Below are positions 30,460 through 43,819 of a stretch of 46,963 nucleotides of DNA, piece by piece (position 1 is the first letter of the stretch; each line of letters begins with the position of its first letter). Made by a program: the position numbers and the translations under genes. This DNA comes from Dinochytrium kinnereticum. Lineage: Eukaryota > Chytridiomycota > Chytridiomycetes > Chytridiales > Chytridiaceae. The notes under the pieces were generated by a model, which worked only from the letters and a program-made list of their open reading frames with translations, searched no databases and was not told the origin of the DNA. The stretch lies in assembly GCA_027604005.1 (NCBI GenBank), contig JADGJT010000168.1, positions 1-46,963 of the forward strand, in the 5' to 3' direction.

Positions 30460-32748
30460 TCACAAAGAAACTATATCTCCTTCCACCAATACATTTCCCA
30501 AGGAATCCAAAGCAATGGCAGAATCCTTATTTCTCAGAACCCCTTTCGCGCAAAGATCGACAGATAGACCGTCCATTGCAGATGCAAATCCTCCTGTAAG
30601 CGTTGCTGAATTCGAGAAAATCGAGTTGGGTGAGAACTCCGCAGAAGCAGACCGTGGAATATCTTCAGATGGGACGCTTTCAAGAATTGGCGAGACAGAA
30701 AAGGAGTCTAAAGCGGATACTTGCACTTCCGTGGCAAGAAAATCGGTCTGTACCGGTGAGCTGGGTCGGAAAACCTCTTCGTCGATAAATTTCTGAGGTA
30801 AAAAATCATTACCACGATCCTCATCATGGTAAATAGAGTCTCCGGAAGACCCCTGGCCCTCTTCAAAGGCCGCGTCATTGCTTCTACTAAATAAACGTGT
30901 AGGTGCGGTGGGCAATGTAAGTTCACTTGTTCGAGTGGATGACTTCCTGCGCATTGGAACAGGCTCGGTAACTTGCCTCCTCCTCCCATAAATAGAAGAG
31001 GCTCGAATGGTCGGATCCCGAGATGCCGATGTAGATCTCATCGGATACCTCTCTTCATCGAAGAGAGACCGAGCTCGGCCAACTCCTGTCACATCATCCT
31101 CATCGTCATCTTGTAACGAATTAACGGCCAAAACCATTCCGGAAAGCGGTCTTGAGTGTGTGATGGAGATATTTCTCCTCAAAGAGAATGATGGGCGACT
31201 GCCAGCCGACGAAGGAAGGGGTGGATAATAAAGTGGAAGTGTATCGATGCTCAATCTTCCATGGCCAATTTCAGGCATAGAAGGGAAGCCCGCAATAGTA
31301 ATGGGTACCTCGAGATCTTGAGATTTTGCGAACCGTTGGTCGGATGCTACCTTTACAACGAGAGCATGCGTTACTTCAAGGTTAGTTGTCTTGATTGTTG
31401 GAGAAAATATTGATGTTGACGGTATGGGAAAGTTGATAATGCGTCGAATATGACGGGTTTGAGGCGAAAATGACTCGGTAAAAGTCAATCGATGGACACG
31501 CTCGACGTTAGGACCACGTACTCTAATTCAGACAAGGAGAAAGGAGAAAGATAAGGTTAAGTTAAAAAAAGGAATACAAAAAGTAGTCATGGTGCAGAAA
31601 AAAAAAAAAAAAATACATACTCATCTCCGGTTCTATATAATACAGATTGCTTCAGGTAAACGTCTTTCAGGATAGCACCAGAAGCAGAATGATTCACGAT
31701 ATCTAAAGTGAGTGGGACAACCTCTTCGGAAGAATACGCGCTTTTTGGAATAGATAGAGATGCGTTGAGATATCCAGTTTTCCACAGCCAGTATCCAGCC
31801 TGAACACTTGCTTTGACATCAAAGGGAGTCTGATACTGGGCATCGGATGCATCTATAGTCGAAGGGATAGTGACGATTGTCGATCGCGTTTTGGAGCTTA
31901 TATTTGGCCGAGAAAGAGTAGCAGTAATTTCATACCGAATATTTCCAAAGCTTCCCTAATCAAACGAGCATTAAATCAACTTTGAATCGTGATGACATGT
32001 CAAGAATCATTGTTAAAGACTAACCTCAAAGGATGCAGGCAAATTTGAAAGGGGGACTCTAAAGCTAAACGGGAAAACATGCTCCCCTGGATCCAGAATG
32101 GTTCTATCTTCCCCCGTAGGCCCACCCAGAATGGTTTGAAGCTCCTTGAAAAAGACATTAACTGAGGACGCCGAAGATAAGAAATGCTCTTTTCGAGACG
32201 TGCGTGTTGTGACTTTCCCCAAAAAGCGAAGTCGCAGCATGCGGATAGGTGTATGCTCAGTCAAAGTGAGCGAAACATGGCCTACGATCGCAGGTCTCCA
32301 ATGTTAGACACAGATCAAGCCTTGAATAAGAACTGCAAAAATATACAATACCTTCGATCCGTTGGCCAGGAACGAATGTCGTACGGTTGTTGTCAAGGCC
32401 GATGTCGAACTGTGAAACAGTCTTCCGATACTGCCATTTAGGAGCGAGAGGCCGAGTTGGGCCTGCAGCTGGAGGAGCTGCAGGCTCGACACCCTCAATA
32501 GAAGAGATGCCTGTGGGCTCCTCAGCATCGTTCAAAGTCTCCGTACTGGTATTTCTGACAGAATGCATGTCCAGCTCCAGCCTTTCAGCTTCAGACCTGG
32601 GTGATCCAAGCTGTGAAGAGGAGGATGCATTCAGGGTGAAGCCAGCCTCATGAGGTGAGGATGGCTGGGCATCATGGCCTGCTCTTGGAGACACGCTCTT
32701 CGAGTCCATGCGGGAGCTTTCAGTGTCTGAATAGACGTCTCCATTCAT
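30460..32748 (-). CDS. Arrestin-domain protein (alpha-arrestin-like)
   Basis: CDS is complement(join(30460..31522, 31621..31955, 32025..32281, 32352..32748)), 683 residues, phases 1, 0 and 2 closing. After a Ser-rich head of about 100 residues, the arrestin N-lobe begins with SQFDIGLDNNRTTFVPGQRI, then EGHVSLTLTEHTPIRMLRLR and DPGEHVFPFSFRVPLSNLPA. The C-lobe includes GSFGNIRYEITATLSRP, VQAGYWLWKTGYLNASLSIP, VVPLTLDIVNHS and FTESFSPQTRHIRRIINFPI, ending with LEVPITIAGFPSM. The 250-residue tail is Ser/Arg-rich and contains TLPLYYPP; an LPxY site can bind Nedd4/Rsp5-type ligases, but this is inference. Fungal alpha-arrestins act as adaptors for ubiquitination and endocytosis of transporters and receptors. 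Confidence 0.88.
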
Positions 32749-33131
32749 TTTGCGACGATTGAATGGATGGGTGAGTGAAGGGATGGTTTCTTGTAGCTGC
32801 AGGCTGAGGGTCTTTCACTCCACCTATGGGTTGTTTGTTGACAAGTGCAAAAAAAAATTCTATTATTATTATTATGTTTTATTAGAACAGGGGCAAGTTC
32901 AAAAATGAAAAAATAATTATTTATTATTATTTTTGGCCTGATGCAATAATGAGGTGAAGAGTGCCAGCCAACCAACATGTGCTGGTGCGCTGTGAACAGG
33001 ATGCAAAGACGTGATAAAAAGGAGGGGAAATGAGATGCGAAAAGAAACAAAAAAGAAAGTGCAAATGAGGAACTTATAAATATAAGGAGGCCAAAGAGAG
33101 AAAAAACAACAATGGATGATAATAAAAAACG
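32749..33131. other. Intergenic, AT-rich
   Basis: Between two minus-strand genes. It contains an ATT/TTA run near 32860–32930. No coding frame supported. It should hold the arrestin promoter and the 3' UTR of the gene to the right. Confidence 0.6.
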
Positions 33132-35273
33132 CTATTGATCGTCCGCCCGCCACGAATAAACGCATGTGTTAGTAACCCTCCCACTCCAATCTCTCACAAC
33201 AACAACCGAAGTCATGACGACCTCCTCCTTCATATCAGGTTTCTGCAACTGAAGACCTGCGGAAGCCATTCGAGGTGGTGGCGACATCGCAACAGCGGAG
33301 GTGTTCTGTCTCCTCAGAAACTTCTTAAGCGCGCTACTGTCATCATCTTCATCGCTGCTGTCATCGTCGAACCCAGCAAACACGCCTGCACCAGCACCAA
33401 CACCAGCCCGAGTGACAGGAGGAGATGTGAGAGGTGATTTAGTTTTTTGCCTGACAGTAGGGGAGTTGACGGCAGGTGATGATGGGTCAGTATTTTTTGC
33501 GATGCTTGAGTTGGGACGAATGCTCGATTCGGATGCCCAGACTTTAAACTCTTCCACTGCAGCCTGGTCGACAGCCTCCTGCCCATCGGGCCGGCTCAAT
33601 GGAGATGGTAGACTCGCACTCACCACCTCATCCTCCTCGCTTTGAAGTGCGAGGCGGTAGGCATAGTCAAAGAAGTTGGAAGCACGTGCATCGAACCCTC
33701 GGGAATCCCACTCAGACTCGCCATCGGACATGGAAAGGGACGTGACAGAGGAAGGAGAGGACGACGTAACGGAGACACCAGAGTCAAATTGTGACTCATG
33801 CTTGTCGAACGCGTCGTATTCGTCGTCACTGCGTCGGTATGCAGAAATCACAGATTTGACATCATCGTAGAATGCACTCTCACGACCGCGCATCGGCGTG
33901 AAAGGCGACGGAGGCTCATCCTCGTAAAGGGTCTCGACTTTGCGATTTCGAATCTTGTGCTCCAAGACGCGAACAACGTCGACTTCCCCACGCTCAATGC
34001 GGTCTACTGGCTTAGAGGCTACAGGCGATTTGGCCTTGGAACGTGATGCCGCATCTTTCCCCTTCTTTTTTATCATCTCATCGGCCTTACGGATGACGTT
34101 GAGCGCAGTGGTCTTGTCTTGCTCGCTCCATGACATCGTCATCTCATAAACAAGCTGGGATCTGTCCTTCATCTTGGCATAAGCAGCACCAGCCACAACA
34201 ATGGCCTCTGGGATGCGGGGTGCACAGAATCGCTCGTCATTCACGAGGCCAGAGGCCTCCCAGTTCTCGTACAGCCAGGGAGCTAGGGCCTTGTAAAGAT
34301 CAAGCGCGACCCCAAGACGTTGAGCGTCAGCCAACAGGCCCATGAATCTGTACGCCGCATACGGCTTCGTTCCAGCTCCGAGGCCGTTCCGGAGCTTCTC
34401 GTTCTCGCCAGTCTTGAGCCAGTTCAGAAGGATGCCAAAGTCCTCGCCGCTTGGTAGACGAATGTGGAACGTCGGAGGTTGCCATTCTGGCCGGGGGACG
34501 AGCGATGCAATGATCCACTTAGAATCTGTGACGTGTGTACTAGATGTGGAGGGCAAAGTCTTGGAGGTATCAGGGGAGGTTGGAGGACTTCGAAGAAGCC
34601 CACGCCCGCCACTGGGACTTGTCGCTTGAAGTGCCTTTTCAAGTGTATCTTCATGCTGCTTTTCCAAGAAATGGAAGAACGTGGCCTTGGTCGCAAGTCT
34701 CTCGGCATCGACGGTGGAGACTGAGAAATACTCTGGTGCCTCGGATGGTTTATCAGTCGAAGTGATTCGGAGAATATAGGCGACAGGAGCGGGAGGCTCG
34801 GGTGGGGGTTTTGGCTTTGGCTGTGCTGCAGCCGCCTGAGATGTCGCTTGAGGTGGCATGGCTGCAGTGAAAAGTCCCATACTTTGGTATTGAAGGGGTT
34901 TGGGCGAGGAGGATGGCGATTTGGACGAAGGGGATTCACGCTTGCTTCCGGGACTTGACGAACCAGACTTGGACTTGCCGGAAGAACTCTTGGTTGGAGA
35001 CACGGGCGCATCTTTGGGGCCGTCTGGGACTGGGACAAGAAGCGGACGGAGCGTCTTCCAGTGATAGGAAACGTTGGAGTTCGCGTGATGCCGTCGAACG
35101 CGATTGAAGACTTGTAAGATATGGGTTCCGGAAACCTCGGCACCCTCATAGTCGCGTTCGGGAGCAGTGATTGGGGTGGATTCGAGATATGCTGGGTTGG
35201 AGAAGAGCGAGGTGGTGGTGGTCGAGACAGAGACCACCGCAGGACCTCTATTGCGAAAGGTAGTTGAGGGCAT
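33132..35273 (-). CDS. Uncharacterised Ser-rich protein with possible BTB-like core
   Basis: A single uninterrupted frame of 713 codons starting at 35273. Two ordered parts stand out. One is an N-terminal block (about residues 44–85) containing SGTHILQVFNRVRRHHANSN and YHWKTLRPLLVPVPDG. The other is a middle block (about 165–400) containing YILRITSTDKPSEAPEYFSV, FHIRLPSGEDFGILLNWLKT, YRFMGLLADAQRLGVALDLY and KALAPWLYENWEASG. The middle part recalls the fungal BTB/POZ-type helical bundle but no firm match is claimed. The rest is disordered: Pro/Lys/Ser linkers, an acidic run (DDDSSDEDDDSS) and many Ser-Pro sites. No signal peptide or TM. Antisense frames here are shadows. Confidence 0.75.
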   Translation of the reverse strand: MPSTTFRNRGPAVVSVSTTTTSLFSNPAYLESTPITAPERDYEGAEVSGTHILQVFNRVRRHHANSNVSYHWKTLRPLLVPVPDGPKDAPVSPTKSSSGKSKSGSSSPGSKRESPSSKSPSSSPKPLQYQSMGLFTAAMPPQATSQAAAAQPKPKPPPEPPAPVAYILRITSTDKPSEAPEYFSVSTVDAERLATKATFFHFLEKQHEDTLEKALQATSPSGGRGLLRSPPTSPDTSKTLPSTSSTHVTDSKWIIASLVPRPEWQPPTFHIRLPSGEDFGILLNWLKTGENEKLRNGLGAGTKPYAAYRFMGLLADAQRLGVALDLYKALAPWLYENWEASGLVNDERFCAPRIPEAIVVAGAAYAKMKDRSQLVYEMTMSWSEQDKTTALNVIRKADEMIKKKGKDAASRSKAKSPVASKPVDRIERGEVDVVRVLEHKIRNRKVETLYEDEPPSPFTPMRGRESAFYDDVKSVISAYRRSDDEYDAFDKHESQFDSGVSVTSSSPSSVTSLSMSDGESEWDSRGFDARASNFFDYAYRLALQSEEDEVVSASLPSPLSRPDGQEAVDQAAVEEFKVWASESSIRPNSSIAKNTDPSSPAVNSPTVRQKTKSPLTSPPVTRAGVGAGAGVFAGFDDDSSDEDDDSSALKKFLRRQNTSAVAMSPPPRMASAGLQLQKPDMKEEVVMTSVVVVRDWSGRVTNTCVYSWRADDQ

Positions 35274-35770
35274 CTGAAGGGATTAAGGTGAAGGGATTTT
35301 CTCGCGAGAGGTGGTTGATTATGAGGCTTCTCCTGCGTCTCCGTGACTTTCTCGCGTCTTTTTTTTTTTTTCAACATTAAAAATTCGCCTCGGACAAAAA
35401 AGGCAAAAAGAGGAACTCTTCAGTTGCCTATTTTGAATATTTTGACTGACCAAAAAGGATGTTGAGAGATGGCTAACCGTGACTTTGCTAATAAAACGTG
35501 GTGGTTTAGGCATCTGGTTGGAGGTGGGTGGTTTTCCGGGGTTGCTTTCCAGGGGAATGTGCGTTTGTCGCGCGAGGATGAACGGGTAGATGGAAGGAGA
35601 TGGATTTCGCCACCATGACGTACATCACAATGAAGGGAACAAGGGGGTGGATTGAGAAGCCTCTCGAATAGTGTCTGTATGTGATTTGAGCTTTCACTTG
35701 CCACGCAGTGAGTGCGGCTGGCAGGTGAGTTTTGGTGAGAGCATGACAAACTACTGCTGTCACACACGAA
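35274..35770. promoter_or_regulatory. Divergent promoter region
   Basis: 497 bases between the Ser-rich gene (minus) and the C2orf76 homologue (plus). Contains a T run near 35361–35371. No specific sites identified and no supported coding frame. Confidence 0.5.
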
Positions 35771-36338
35771 ATGGAGGACGCTGGCATCATCATCACAGTG
35801 CGCCTGATCAAGAGCTTTGAATATCGAACGACAAAGAACTTGGTGCTCCATGGCATCCATACCCAGCAGATGACGGTTGGACAGCTGAAGGCTCTGATCC
35901 GTGAGCGTAAGTGGCCTGCAACCCCTCAGTGTATCTGAATGAGCTTTAGGGATTTCAACGGACTCCTCTTTCAAGGCTTACCGCAATGTGGACTTGGGTA
36001 GGCATTTATATCATCCGCACCAATCTAGAATATAACATTTGTGGAAGATACTATGAAGATGTACTTTAAGACGCATGGAACCAAGGTCTGGCGTTTTCTA
36101 ACTTTTTGAGCCGACCCTTCGAGCTAATCATTGAAACAGAGCCAGAATCTGATTATCAACATTGAACATGAAGATAAATACCTGGAAGATGATACAACGC
36201 TTGCTGATGCTGGACTTGGTGAGATTGAATTGGCGATTAGCGTACTTACAGGGTTTACCAGAAAATGAGACGGAGATAAGCTTCTTTAACCTTGCGGCTT
36301 ACATGGAATATAAGCTGCATCCTGAAACCAAGTGGTAG
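35771..36338 (+). CDS. UPF0538/C2orf76 homologue
   Basis: CDS is join(35771..35906, 35950..35997, 36048..36085, 36140..36218, 36262..36338), 125 residues, against about 126 for the human protein. The start IIITVRLIKSFEYRTTKNLV corresponds to the family's ITVRLIRSFEHR. Then come NLIINIEHEDKYLEDDTTLA, DAGLENETEISFFNL and the C-terminal KLHPETKW. The fold looks ubiquitin-like. Four introns of 43–54 bases break it into very small exons (38 and 48 bases). The last acceptor was placed at 36261 (ACCAG) rather than the nearer ACAG because only this keeps the family spacing GLxxETEI; the other ends in an early stop. Function is unknown in all organisms I know of. Confidence 0.88.
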
Positions 36339-36481
36339 TTCGATGATGGATTTCCCATCTTTCTGTATATTGATGAAGTTTTCGATTATTTATGATATAT
36401 AATCCTTGAGTTTCTTACACAAAATGTTTATCTTTGTTATTAGATGGTCCCTCCAACCCAGTTTAAAATAGTTTTGACCAT

Positions 36482-37526
36482 TTAGGCCTTTGACGCCTTC
36501 TTCTTCTTAAGCGATTCCATGATGCTTCTGACAGCGTTCTGAAACTCATCACCAGCAACACTCTCATGGACATGTTCCAAGGCAGCAAGATCCATAACAT
36601 CAACTATCCTTTTTCTTCCAATTCTCTTTGCATCAGACCGCGCCAACCAGGGAATCTTTCCAATCTTCACAATTTCTGCGACCGCCTTTTCCACCAACAT
36701 TCTCCTTGGCACCAATGCATCAATAAAACCATTGTCGAGGGCAGCCTTAGTGTCATGGTAGAGAAGACCGTATTGAAGGGTTCGATCAGCGATTCGAGGA
36801 TGCAATGCGAGCCTTGCGAGCTCGTGGACCCAAACCGGAGGAGCCATGCCAACTGAGTGATAAATGGATTATACAGCACGTGAGTAACAATTCGATACAA
36901 GTTTTGGTCAAGTTTAGCATGCACAATGGAATGTAGAAAACGATTTCGATAGATCAACTAACCAGCGGTCTCATTAAGGCCCATGACGAAAGGAATTCCC
37001 TCTGTATCTTCAGGAGCGATACGCATATCGCAGGCCAAGGCGAGCACTGTTCCACCCGCAGGAGCTGTCCCTTCAACGATCGCTACAGTGGGTAGATCGG
37101 TTGACACGAGTGCCCTCACAGTCTCCTGGAACTCTCCAAGATACTGGAAAAAACTGTAATAGAATCAGCACTCTTGATTCTATAATGTCAATTCAAATAT
37201 AGTTACTTGTCCTTGAAATCCTTGTCACTTTGGCCCTCCTTTCTCAGAAGCTCACGCAGGTCCAGTCCAGCGGAAAAGCATTTGTTCAGTGAGGTACCGA
37301 GAATCATTCCCTTGACCCCGTGGTTCGGCAAAGACTTGACGGTCTTCCGGATTCCTGAGAGCAAAGACCCAGTGAGGGCATTGACGGGAGGCGAGTTCAA
37401 TCGCACATGGGCAATCTTGAGGTTATCTATGGAAACAGTGACGCCTGGGTAGGTTTCAAGAGGTAGGGTCGTCGTTGCGGAACTCAAGCGTCGAAGCATG
37501 GAGGGTGCCGATCTGAGGGGTGTCAT
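36482..37526 (-). CDS. Mitochondrial enoyl-CoA delta-isomerase (ECI1-like)
   Basis: CDS is complement(join(36482..36852, 36963..37153, 37207..37526)), 293 residues; phases 2 and 1 close. The N-terminus is basic and Ser-rich without acidic residues (MTPLRSAPSMLRRLSSATTT), a probable mitochondrial presequence. The crotonase core shows VRLNSPPVNALTGSLL, KCFSAGLDLRELL (oxyanion loop), EGTAPAGGTVLALACDMRIA and GLNETAVGMAPPVWV. The Glu of GLNET is the catalytic position in mitochondrial ECI1, which shifts 3-enoyl double bonds during unsaturated fatty-acid beta-oxidation. The end is a Lys cluster (KKKKASKA) with no PTS1 tripeptide (it ends SKA), so matrix localisation is favoured. Its start is only 50 bases from the LeuRS start on the other strand. 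Confidence 0.87.
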
Positions 37527-40789
<3,263 letters not shown>

Positions 40790-41316
40790 TGGAGGGGGAA
40801 GAAAGTATTTGAGAAACAAGTAATGATCATTGTCAGCTTGTATTTCGAAGCAGAACAGGTTGCCAATACCACACATAATATGTGTTCTTCTGGCATAAGG
40901 ACATTGATGGCACCATGTTGAAGGAAGCTAAAACATACAAAGAACACAAAAAAACAAAAATGGCCAAGGACACCCATCTGATAACTTACTGATAAAACAC
41001 ATAACAGTCGGCTTTTATCAATAAAAGTGCTCCGGATATCTAGTGAAAAGGTATTTGTTCTACTGCGGAGCAAATTCAAGCCCCATAGCAAGATCCGTTT
41101 AAGATACTTGGATGTGTGAAATGGCCTTTAGCACTGAGCAATTATCAAGTCTTCCGTCTCGTCTCGCGTAAATCCTCGATTCGTCTCAAAATCTGTAGCG
41201 AATGCATCGCTTTAAGGACTTCGCATGTTCATAAGCTCTAAGGTCCAGATCCAATAAACTGTCACACACAGCAACGTCCAACACCTTTTTTTTTCCTCCG
41301 AAAAACCAAGAGCGAT
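40790..41316. other. Intergenic, eIF2-alpha upstream region
   Basis: 527 bases between two plus-strand genes. A pyrimidine-rich tract (CCTTTTTTTTTCCTCC) lies just before the eIF2-alpha start and probably belongs to its promoter or 5' UTR. No coding frame supported. Confidence 0.55.
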
Positions 41317-42929
41317 ATGCCCTCAAAGTTGGATCTCGAGGAAGGCGGCCTCTACGGCAACGACGACGGGGCGGGACCCACCGGCCCTCACCCCGACTCT
41401 CACATCATCCCGCAAGATAATCAAGGATCTGCCTCAACCCCTGCCGCCATGGCCGCCATCTCAGCGCAACAGGCCAGGCTTCAGTGTAGGATGTACGAGA
41501 ACCGATTCCCTGAGGTGGACGATCTTGTCATGGTGAATGTTCGTCAGATTGCTGAGATGGGAGCCTACGTGCATCTTATGGAGTACAACAACATTGAGGG
41601 GATGATTCTGCTGTCTGAGCTCAGTAGAAGGCGAATCCGGTCCATCCAGAAGCTGATTCGAGTTGGAAAGAACGAGGTTGTGGTCGTTCTGAGAGTTGAT
41701 AAGGAGAAGGGTGAGTAATCGTTTGTTTTAGAGTCGTTTTGAATTCGTTGTTTTTCTGTGCCTTTTTGTTTTTCTTCCTTCTGGCCATTTTCTTCATATA
41801 TTGGGACACCAAAATGCGGCTATTCATCGTTGGTTTGCTCGTGATCATGATGACTTTAATATCTTGAATACCAAGACGTCATGTTGGCTGCAATATTTGG
41901 CAATCAAGTATATGCTTCCATCAAGTCGATGCTGGTTTCAAATGTATTCACACTGTCTGAATGCAGCAACAGTCTCCTCCCATAGACATTACCATCACGC
42001 CCTTCCCTTTACTTTCATGTATCTTACATATAAATGATAGGATACATTGATCTGTCAAAGAGGCGTGTCGCTGCCGAAGATGTCGCAAAGTGTGAGGAGA
42101 AGTACAACAAGTCCAAGGCCGTCCACAGTATCATGCGTCACGTTGCTGAAAAGCTTGACCTAAGCCTGGAGGAGTTCTACACTGAAGTTGGATGGCCTCT
42201 TTTCAAGAAGTTTGGTCACGCTTACGATGGTTTCAAGCTCGCTGTGAAGTGAGTTTCTATATGCAATGATGAATATTTCGTTTTATGCCTTTGATTTCGT
42301 TCTCCAAACCAACGAATCTTTGTGTTTAAATAACAGTGAGCCCGATCGCGTCTTCGAGGGCATTGTCATCACAGAAGAAGCGAAGCGTGAGCTTATCTCC
42401 AATATCAAAAGAAGATTGACCCCTCAGGCTATTAAGATCCGTGCTGACATTGAGGTTACATGCTTCGGATACGAGGGAATCGACGCTATTAAGGCTGCCT
42501 TGGCTGCTGGAGAGGAGATGTCGACACCAGATGTCAAGATCAAGATCACCCTTATTGCCCCCCCTCTTTACGTTATGATCACACATTCCCTCGAGAAGGC
42601 AGTTGGTATCCAGGTCATGGAGAAGGCGGTTGCCAAGATTGAGGAGGTCATCAAGCAGAACTCCGGAAACCTGTTGATTAAGATGAAGGTAACTTTCTAA
42701 TTTCGCATGCTTTTCCTTTTCTTTTGCACCTCTATACCTTCGAACTTACTCGCGGATTTCTCTCGAATAGCCCCGAGCGGTCAGCGAGACGGACGACCGC
42801 GAGCTTGAGAAGATGATGGACGAGGCTGAGAGAATTAACAGGGACGTGGACGGTGATGATGATGAGGACGAGGACGAGGATGACGATGGGAAGAAGGATG
42901 ACGAGGATGAGGATGATGAGGATGCGTAA
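41317..42929 (+). CDS. SUI2: Translation initiation factor eIF2 alpha subunit
   Basis: CDS is join(41317..41710, 42041..42248, 42337..42688, 42771..42929), 370 residues; phases 1, 2 and 0 close. It is the regulatory subunit of the eIF2–GTP–Met-tRNAi complex. The S1 OB domain starts at [20 protein letters not shown]. The stress-kinase target is intact: Ser103 in [20 protein letters not shown] equals Ser51 of other species. The helical and C-terminal alpha-beta domains follow ([52 protein letters not shown]). The acidic tail ([13 protein letters not shown]) is typical. Unusually, about 57 residues precede the conserved start; in-frame Met45 and Met59 are alternatives that would give the normal length. 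The first intron is 330 bases, longer than its neighbours. Confidence 0.95.
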
Positions 42930-43819
42930 ATTGCGTTTTTTAAGAAGCCATAACCTTATCCGTCTGTGCACGTTTTTAACGGAGAAAAAACCTGCCGTTT
43001 TCCCAGAGTCCCTTGTTGCTGCTGTTTTACCCACTCTGTTTGTTTTTGCGTATTTGTTTGACTTTCATTGTTTGGCTCACCGCGCTTTGTGCCGGCGCCA
43101 AAGGGAGCAGCCTTTTACATAAATATCTCTTTTATTGGATTCCTTGTTTTTAACGCTTTTCTCTGTTTTTTAATTCCGATTTCATGTTGTTCCTCACCTG
43201 CAGGATTCGAGTTATGCTGTGGTTTTAACTCCTGAGTCTTCAAACACAACCTGCTCACTTCTGATGGAAGGTCACTCCATTGGGGCAAGGCTTCGTGACC
43301 ATATGGGAATGTGCCAAATCTGCAAATTCCCTTTGTTTCGGGCAAGGCAAAGGGGAAATCCCAAGCCTCTGCCCTACTTTTTTTTGGTATTAAATTGCCT
43401 TGCGTCTGTCGGAAACATGCCGAATGGACTCCTCAGAAGGATCGTACAAGATTCTTACGCATACCTACAGGTTAAATCCAGCTTTTGGATGATAGTGGGG
43501 CTTTGCAGACCATGATAACGACCAAGATTCTCGTGGTGACCTTATATTTTTCTTTTTGTTGCACTTCTGATGCCTAATCCAAAAAAGGGTTTTATTTAAA
43601 CAAAAAAAAAAAAGGTAAGCAAAAAGAAAAGGTAAAAAGGGAATTGGAAACAGCAATTGCAGGGAACGCGATGGTTGTGTCGCCAATCAGAAAAGAACTG
43701 GAATATCCTCATATGGCTTCATGGAAATGAGGTATAGTTAAAAAATAATAAAGACCGAGAAAAAAGATGAGAAAAATACTGGCATGCCAGAGAAAAGATC
43801 CACAGCTGGTGCCCAGATC
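42930..43819. other. Convergent intergenic region
   Basis: 890 bases between the eIF2-alpha stop (plus) and the stop of the pseudo-protease gene (minus). A 98-codon plus-strand frame at 43219–43515 has no motif and no clear start. Both 3' UTRs lie here; A runs occur near 43600. Confidence 0.5.

Noticed and set aside
36219..36255. Nearer acceptor (TTACAG) for the last intron of the C2orf76 homologue
   Set aside because: It leads to a stop after four codons, whereas the ACCAG acceptor restores the conserved ETEISFF and PETKW end.
43219..43515. 98-codon plus-strand frame after eIF2-alpha
   Set aside because: No recognisable domain, lies in the 3' region of a highly expressed gene and lacks a good start context.
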